From contig DHTG01000019.1 of assembly GCA_002411545.1 (NCBI GenBank), positions 1,259 to 11,222 of the forward strand: a DNA stretch of 9,964 bases, given 5' to 3'. Position numbers and translations under genes: made by a program. Position 1 is the stretch's first letter; each line of letters opens with the position of its first letter. Source of the stretch: Bacteroidales bacterium UBA5266. GTDB taxonomy: Bacteria; Bacteroidota; Bacteroidia; Bacteroidales; WCHB1-69. The notes beneath the pieces are model-generated. The model ran no database searches. It worked only from the letters and a program-made list of their open reading frames with translations, and was not told the DNA's origin. This document shows positions 7,061-9,964 of the stretch, piece by piece.

Positions 7061-8056
7061 TTATTTCTTTTTTTTACCCTTAGGTAAATCGTTTTTCCCT
7101 ATTACCGAGGCATATACTTTCATATACGTATCATAATCGGTACCCATCGACATGGCGCGTAAAATGGCAATGCGCTTTTGGATGGGTGGATGGGTGGAAG
7201 CCAAATTCTCTTTGTGTTCTTTGAGTCTGGGTTTGTTAATGCACATGGCGGCAGTCATTTTTCCGGGATCGAAGAGGGTGTTATCGCCCGATATCTTTTC
7301 CAAAGCATTGGCTAAACTGATGGGATCGCGGGTAAAGCTTACCGAAATAGCATCGGCTAAGTATTCTCTTTTTCGGGATAAAGAAAAATAAAACATACGT
7401 GCCAAGATGGGTGCTAAAATGGCTAACAATATAACAACGGCCAAAATAATGATTTGTGCCGCCCCACCCCCTTTATTATCGGAAGAACGCCTGTTGCCAC
7501 CGCCCCAAATAAAAGAGCGTAATAATATTTCCGAAATAATGACAATGGTTCCCAACATGATACTGGCAAAGGTCATGTAACGCACATCACGGTTATGAAT
7601 GTGCGACATTTCATGCGCCATGACAGCTTGTATCTCTTGACGGCTAAGGCGTGAACGCAATCCTTGAGTAATGGCAACCACGCTTTTATTGGGATTCATT
7701 CCCGTGGCAAAAGCATTCATAGCCGGGGTATCGATAACATAAATTTTAGGCATGGGCAAACCCGAGGCGATGGAAAGCTCTTCTATGATATTGTATAACT
7801 CCTTGTCCTCTTCGCTGCGAACTTCCCTGGCATTGGCCATTCGTAAAATGACTTGGTCGCCACCGGCAAAGGCAAATAAACTCTGTATAGCCCAAATGAT
7901 AATGGCAATAAACAAGCCCGAAATAGCCCCTTGACCCGATGCCGGATTAGGATCCAGAAAGGCTCCTATAGCGGCTCCCAATACCATCATTAAGAGTCCC
8001 ATAGAAATAAAAACCACCCAGGATTTCCGACGGTTGCTTTTTATTAATTCATACAT
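7061..8056 (-). CDS. htpX: HtpX-like M48 family membrane zinc metalloprotease
   Basis: This 331-aa membrane protease has hydrophobic segments at about residues 12-33, 45-64, 160-180 and 200-225. The zinc site is HEMSH (His148, Glu149, His152), with the third ligand Glu231 in REYLADAISV. A further conserved M48 element is STHPPIQKRI (287-296). HtpX-type enzymes sit in the inner membrane with a cytoplasmic active site and clear damaged membrane proteins. A Gly/Ser/Asn-rich loop (185-199) separates the third and fourth membrane segments, and the C-terminus ends in a lysine run (KGKKKK). It follows lemA by 6 bp, a common pairing in Bacteroidota. It could equally be annotated as a generic M48 peptidase; the active site looks intact. 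Confidence 0.93.
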   Translation of the reverse strand: MYELIKSNRRKSWVVFISMGLLMMVLGAAIGAFLDPNPASGQGAISGLFIAIIIWAIQSLFAFAGGDQVILRMANAREVRSEEDKELYNIIEELSIASGLPMPKIYVIDTPAMNAFATGMNPNKSVVAITQGLRSRLSRQEIQAVMAHEMSHIHNRDVRYMTFASIMLGTIVIISEILLRSFIWGGGNRRSSDNKGGGAAQIIILAVVILLAILAPILARMFYFSLSRKREYLADAISVSFTRDPISLANALEKISGDNTLFDPGKMTAAMCINKPRLKEHKENLASTHPPIQKRIAILRAMSMGTDYDTYMKVYASVIGKNDLPKGKKKK

Positions 8057-8062
8057 AGGCGT

Positions 8063-8617
8063 TTAAAAAGAGACTTTAGGTACTTCTTTCACTTGTTCCG
8101 ATGACATTTCAAATAATTCTTTTTCTTTAAAGGAAAACATTCCGGCAAAGATATTATTCGGAAATATCTGAATTTTATTGTTGTATTGCATTACCACTTC
8201 GTTGTAAATGCTTCTTGAAAACGATATTTTGTTTTCTGTCGAGGCCAATTCTTCTTGCAGACTTAAAAAGTTGGTATTGGCTTTTAAATCGGGATACGCT
8301 TCGAGTTGCACACTTAACCCTGATAAAGCACTTGATAACATACTGTTAGCATTTGCTTTGTCAGCTACACTCTTGGCATTCATAGCGGCTGAACGGTATT
8401 CGGTAACTTTTTTCAACGTTTCCTGTTCGTGGGTAGCATAGCCTTTAACGGTTTCTACTAAATTGGGAATCAAAGAATAACGTCGTTCCAATTGAACGTC
8501 GATATTTCGCCATTCTTTGTCTACTTTGTTTCTCATTTTGACCATGCCATTGTAAATGGCTATAATCCAAATAATCAATAAGGCGATAATGCCTATAATA
8601 ATCCATGTTGTTGTCAT
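8063..8617 (-). CDS. lemA: LemA family membrane protein
   Basis: The 184-aa length is typical. An N-terminal membrane helix (residues about 4-22, TWIIIGIIALLIIWIIAIYN) is followed by the LemA signature: MRNKVDKEWRNIDVQLERR (28-46), SLIPNLVETVKGYATHEQ (48-65), LQEELASTENKISFSRSIYN (123-142) and a Phe-rich end (FPNNIFAGMFSFKEKELFEM). LemA proteins are anchored by the N-terminal helix with a long helical domain. Their biochemical role is poorly known, but they often accompany M48 proteases, as here with the next gene 6 bp downstream. The pyrK stop is 16 bp upstream. No separate promoter box was seen in that gap. Confidence 0.95.
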   Translation of the reverse strand: MTTTWIIIGIIALLIIWIIAIYNGMVKMRNKVDKEWRNIDVQLERRYSLIPNLVETVKGYATHEQETLKKVTEYRSAAMNAKSVADKANANSMLSSALSGLSVQLEAYPDLKANTNFLSLQEELASTENKISFSRSIYNEVVMQYNNKIQIFPNNIFAGMFSFKEKELFEMSSEQVKEVPKVSF

Positions 8618-8633
8618 TTTTTTCTTATGTATT

Positions 8634-9413
8634 TTAATTGTTAAAATCAGTTAATTCAGTACTTAAAAAGACCGGTCCTTCGGTACACACGCAGCGATTG
8701 CCGCTTACCGTGGGAGTTACGCAACACAAACAGGCTCCGATTCCACAGGCCATTACATTTTCGAGCGACACTTCGCAAGGAATGCCCGCTTGTTGTGCTA
8801 AGGTCGCCACGGCTTGCATCATGACCATAGGTCCGCAAGTATAGATCTTATCAAAAGAAGAAAGTTTATTTATAATACTGTGTTGTGTAACAAATCCTTT
8901 CTCACCTTCACTTCCATCATCACATGAAATTAAAAGATGGGCGGTGTCTTTGAAAAAATCTTTTAACGACAAAGCGGCTTGCGTTCTTCCACCTATTAAC
9001 ACCGTAGGTGTGATGCCTTTTTTATGAAACCATTTCGAAAGATAAAGCATGGGAGCTATACCGGTACCTCCACCTATCAACAAAGGATGGTTTATTCCTT
9101 CTGTGTTAAAACCATTGCCTAAAGGATAAAGCATATTGATAACATTTCCTTCTTTGAGCGAGGAAAGCGCTTGTGTTCCCTCTCCTACTATTTTAATATA
9201 CAGCAATAGCGTTTGTGAGTTGAAATCGATGTCACATATGGATATTGGACGCCTTAACAGGGTTTGAGGCGAATGGTCGACCCTGATGTTTACAAACTGA
9301 CCCGGCAAGGCCTGTGGCAGTTCTCCTTTTAAAGGACGTACATAAAGCATAAAATCTTTATCCTGATAATGTTTTATCTTCAACACACGAAAATCACCAA
9401 TTTCTTTTTTCAT
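8634..9413 (-). CDS. pyrK: Dihydroorotate dehydrogenase B, electron-transfer subunit
   Basis: PyrK carries FAD and a [2Fe-2S] cluster and passes electrons from the FMN-containing PyrD subunit to NAD+ in pyrimidine synthesis. The 259-aa protein has the FAD-binding motif LLRRPISICDID (residues 52-63), the nucleotide-binding GGGTGIAPM (114-122), CGPMVMM (193-199), and the C-terminal cluster cysteines Cys223, Cys228, Cys231 and Cys243 (ACGIGACLCCV ... CVCTEGPVF). The order and motifs fit PyrK rather than other ferredoxin reductases, although related sulfide dehydrogenase or NfnA-type subunits share this fold. The usual partner pyrD is not next to it: lemA follows by 16 bp, and the upstream gene is nnr, 128 bp away. 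PyrD must therefore be elsewhere, if present. Confidence 0.9.
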   Translation of the reverse strand: MKKEIGDFRVLKIKHYQDKDFMLYVRPLKGELPQALPGQFVNIRVDHSPQTLLRRPISICDIDFNSQTLLLYIKIVGEGTQALSSLKEGNVINMLYPLGNGFNTEGINHPLLIGGGTGIAPMLYLSKWFHKKGITPTVLIGGRTQAALSLKDFFKDTAHLLISCDDGSEGEKGFVTQHSIINKLSSFDKIYTCGPMVMMQAVATLAQQAGIPCEVSLENVMACGIGACLCCVTPTVSGNRCVCTEGPVFLSTELTDFNN

Positions 9414-9541
9414 TTATTGTTATTATCTTTAAGCATTTATAATAACATTTATTTTAAGGATTTGTTGTGTTTAATAGCTTATTTTTTTTAATGTTATTCT
9501 GATATGAGAAACCATTCCACGATGAGACGTATAAGGAAAAT
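9414..9541 (-). other. AT-rich intergenic region upstream of pyrK
   Basis: This 128-bp gap is AT-rich. It should hold the promoter of the pyrK-lemA-M48-aat run if nnr is not co-transcribed, but no TAnnTTTG box was found on the minus strand. AATAACATT at 9441-9449 and AATGTTATT at 9490-9498 form a 9-bp inverted repeat with a 40-nt spacer, too AT-rich and too widely spaced to call a terminator. The 20 bases before the pyrK ATG are A-rich in mRNA sense, as is usual for Bacteroidota starts. Confidence 0.4.
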
Positions 9542-9964
9542 TTACGAAATATAAGACAACGCCTCAATGATATCCGAAGCCAATAAGCCGGAAACAGAAC
9601 GTGTTGACAGGGCCATATCCCCTGCTTTTCCGTGCAAATAAACTCCCATCACAGCTGCTTCGGTCGGATGGTATCCCTGTGCTAATAACCCGGTTATTAT
9701 TCCTGTTAGCACATCGCCGCTACCACCGCTTGCCATACCGGGATTACCACTGGAATTGAAAAACACTTTACCGTCGGGCATGCTCACACAGCTATGTGCT
9801 CCTTTTAAGACTATGATACATTGGTATTTATTTGAAAACTCCCTTTGCAGATTCAAACGCTCAAATGAATTTCTCGTTTTACCCACCAAGCGTTCAAATT
9901 CTTTTGGATGAGGAGTGAAAATGCTATTTGGGGGGATAAATTCGAGCCACGTTTTATTTTCAGC
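9542..9964 (-). CDS. nnr: NAD(P)H-hydrate dehydratase domain (C-terminal part, 5'-truncated by window edge)
   Basis: The frame is open from the window edge at 9964 to a TAA at 9542-9544, giving 140 visible residues, so the true start is outside. A TTG at 9889 is in frame but internal: the 25 codons before it read IFTPHPKEFERLVG, a conserved family motif. The rest has the signature GNPGMASGGSGDVLTGIITG (visible residues about 86-105) of the ribokinase-like YjeF C-terminal domain, followed by a final helix (SGLLASDIIEAL). The enzyme uses ADP or ATP to dehydrate the S form of NAD(P)H hydrate, restoring damaged cofactors. In Bacteroidota this domain is usually fused behind an epimerase domain in one protein, which cannot be checked here. 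The stop is 128 bp before pyrK, so co-transcription is uncertain. Confidence 0.93.
   Translation of the reverse strand, partial: AENKTWLEFIPPNSIFTPHPKEFERLVGKTRNSFERLNLQREFSNKYQCIIVLKGAHSCVSMPDGKVFFNSSGNPGMASGGSGDVLTGIITGLLAQGYHPTEAAVMGVYLHGKAGDMALSTRSVSGLLASDIIEALSYIS

Noticed and set aside
9441..9498. Inverted repeat AATAACATT / AATGTTATT as a terminator between nnr and pyrK
   Set aside because: The arms have almost no GC, the spacer is 40 nt, and no T-tract follows in the direction of transcription. Chance is likely in such AT-rich sequence.
9542..9889. A complete 115-aa gene starting at the TTG at 9889
   Set aside because: The same frame continues upstream to the window edge with conserved family residues (TPHPKEFERLVG), so the gene is truncated by the window rather than starting there.

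Overview
The window reads as chromosomal DNA of a member of the Bacteroidota, probably a Bacteroidales-like lineage. The evidence is a secreted protease with a type IX secretion (T9SS) type A C-terminal sorting domain, starts preceded by A-rich stretches rather than Shine-Dalgarno sequences, one TAnnTTTG-type -7 promoter box, and low GC content. Every gene I can support lies on the minus strand, so transcription runs from high to low coordinates.

Right half (about 6364-9964), housekeeping: the 5'-truncated end of an NAD(P)H-hydrate repair gene (nnr), a 128-bp gap, then a tight cluster of pyrK (electron-transfer subunit of dihydroorotate dehydrogenase B), lemA, an HtpX-like M48 membrane metalloprotease and aat (leucyl/phenylalanyl-tRNA-protein transferase). 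The gaps are 16, 6 and 4 bp, so these four are probably one operon. LemA and the M48 protease are a recurrent pair in envelope protein quality control. Aat attaches N-degron residues for ClpS/ClpAP-type proteolysis. PyrK's usual partner pyrD is not beside it.

Middle (6097-6363): a 267-bp intergenic region with an inverted repeat just after aat, a -7 promoter-like box, and a zinc-ribbon fragment that looks like the N-terminus of a decayed transposase. This appears to be an insertion-sequence scar, possibly supplying the promoter for the next gene set.

Left half (1-6096), accessory surface proteins: a 458-aa secreted protein, then a 1372-aa subtilisin-family protease with a PKD-like domain, a parallel beta-helix-like region and a T9SS sorting domain, then the start of a second copy of the first protein, cut by the window edge. 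The two copies share about 92% nucleotide identity over 480 ungapped bases and flank the protease as direct repeats about 5.5 kb apart. The 458-aa protein has a sorting-domain-like module in the middle of the chain, within one of two internal repeats, rather than at the C-terminus. Gaps of 33 and 4 bp suggest co-transcription of the three.

I found no CRISPR array, tRNA, rRNA, phage module or recognisable defence system. The most notable structure is the duplicated flanking gene and its internal domain arrangement.
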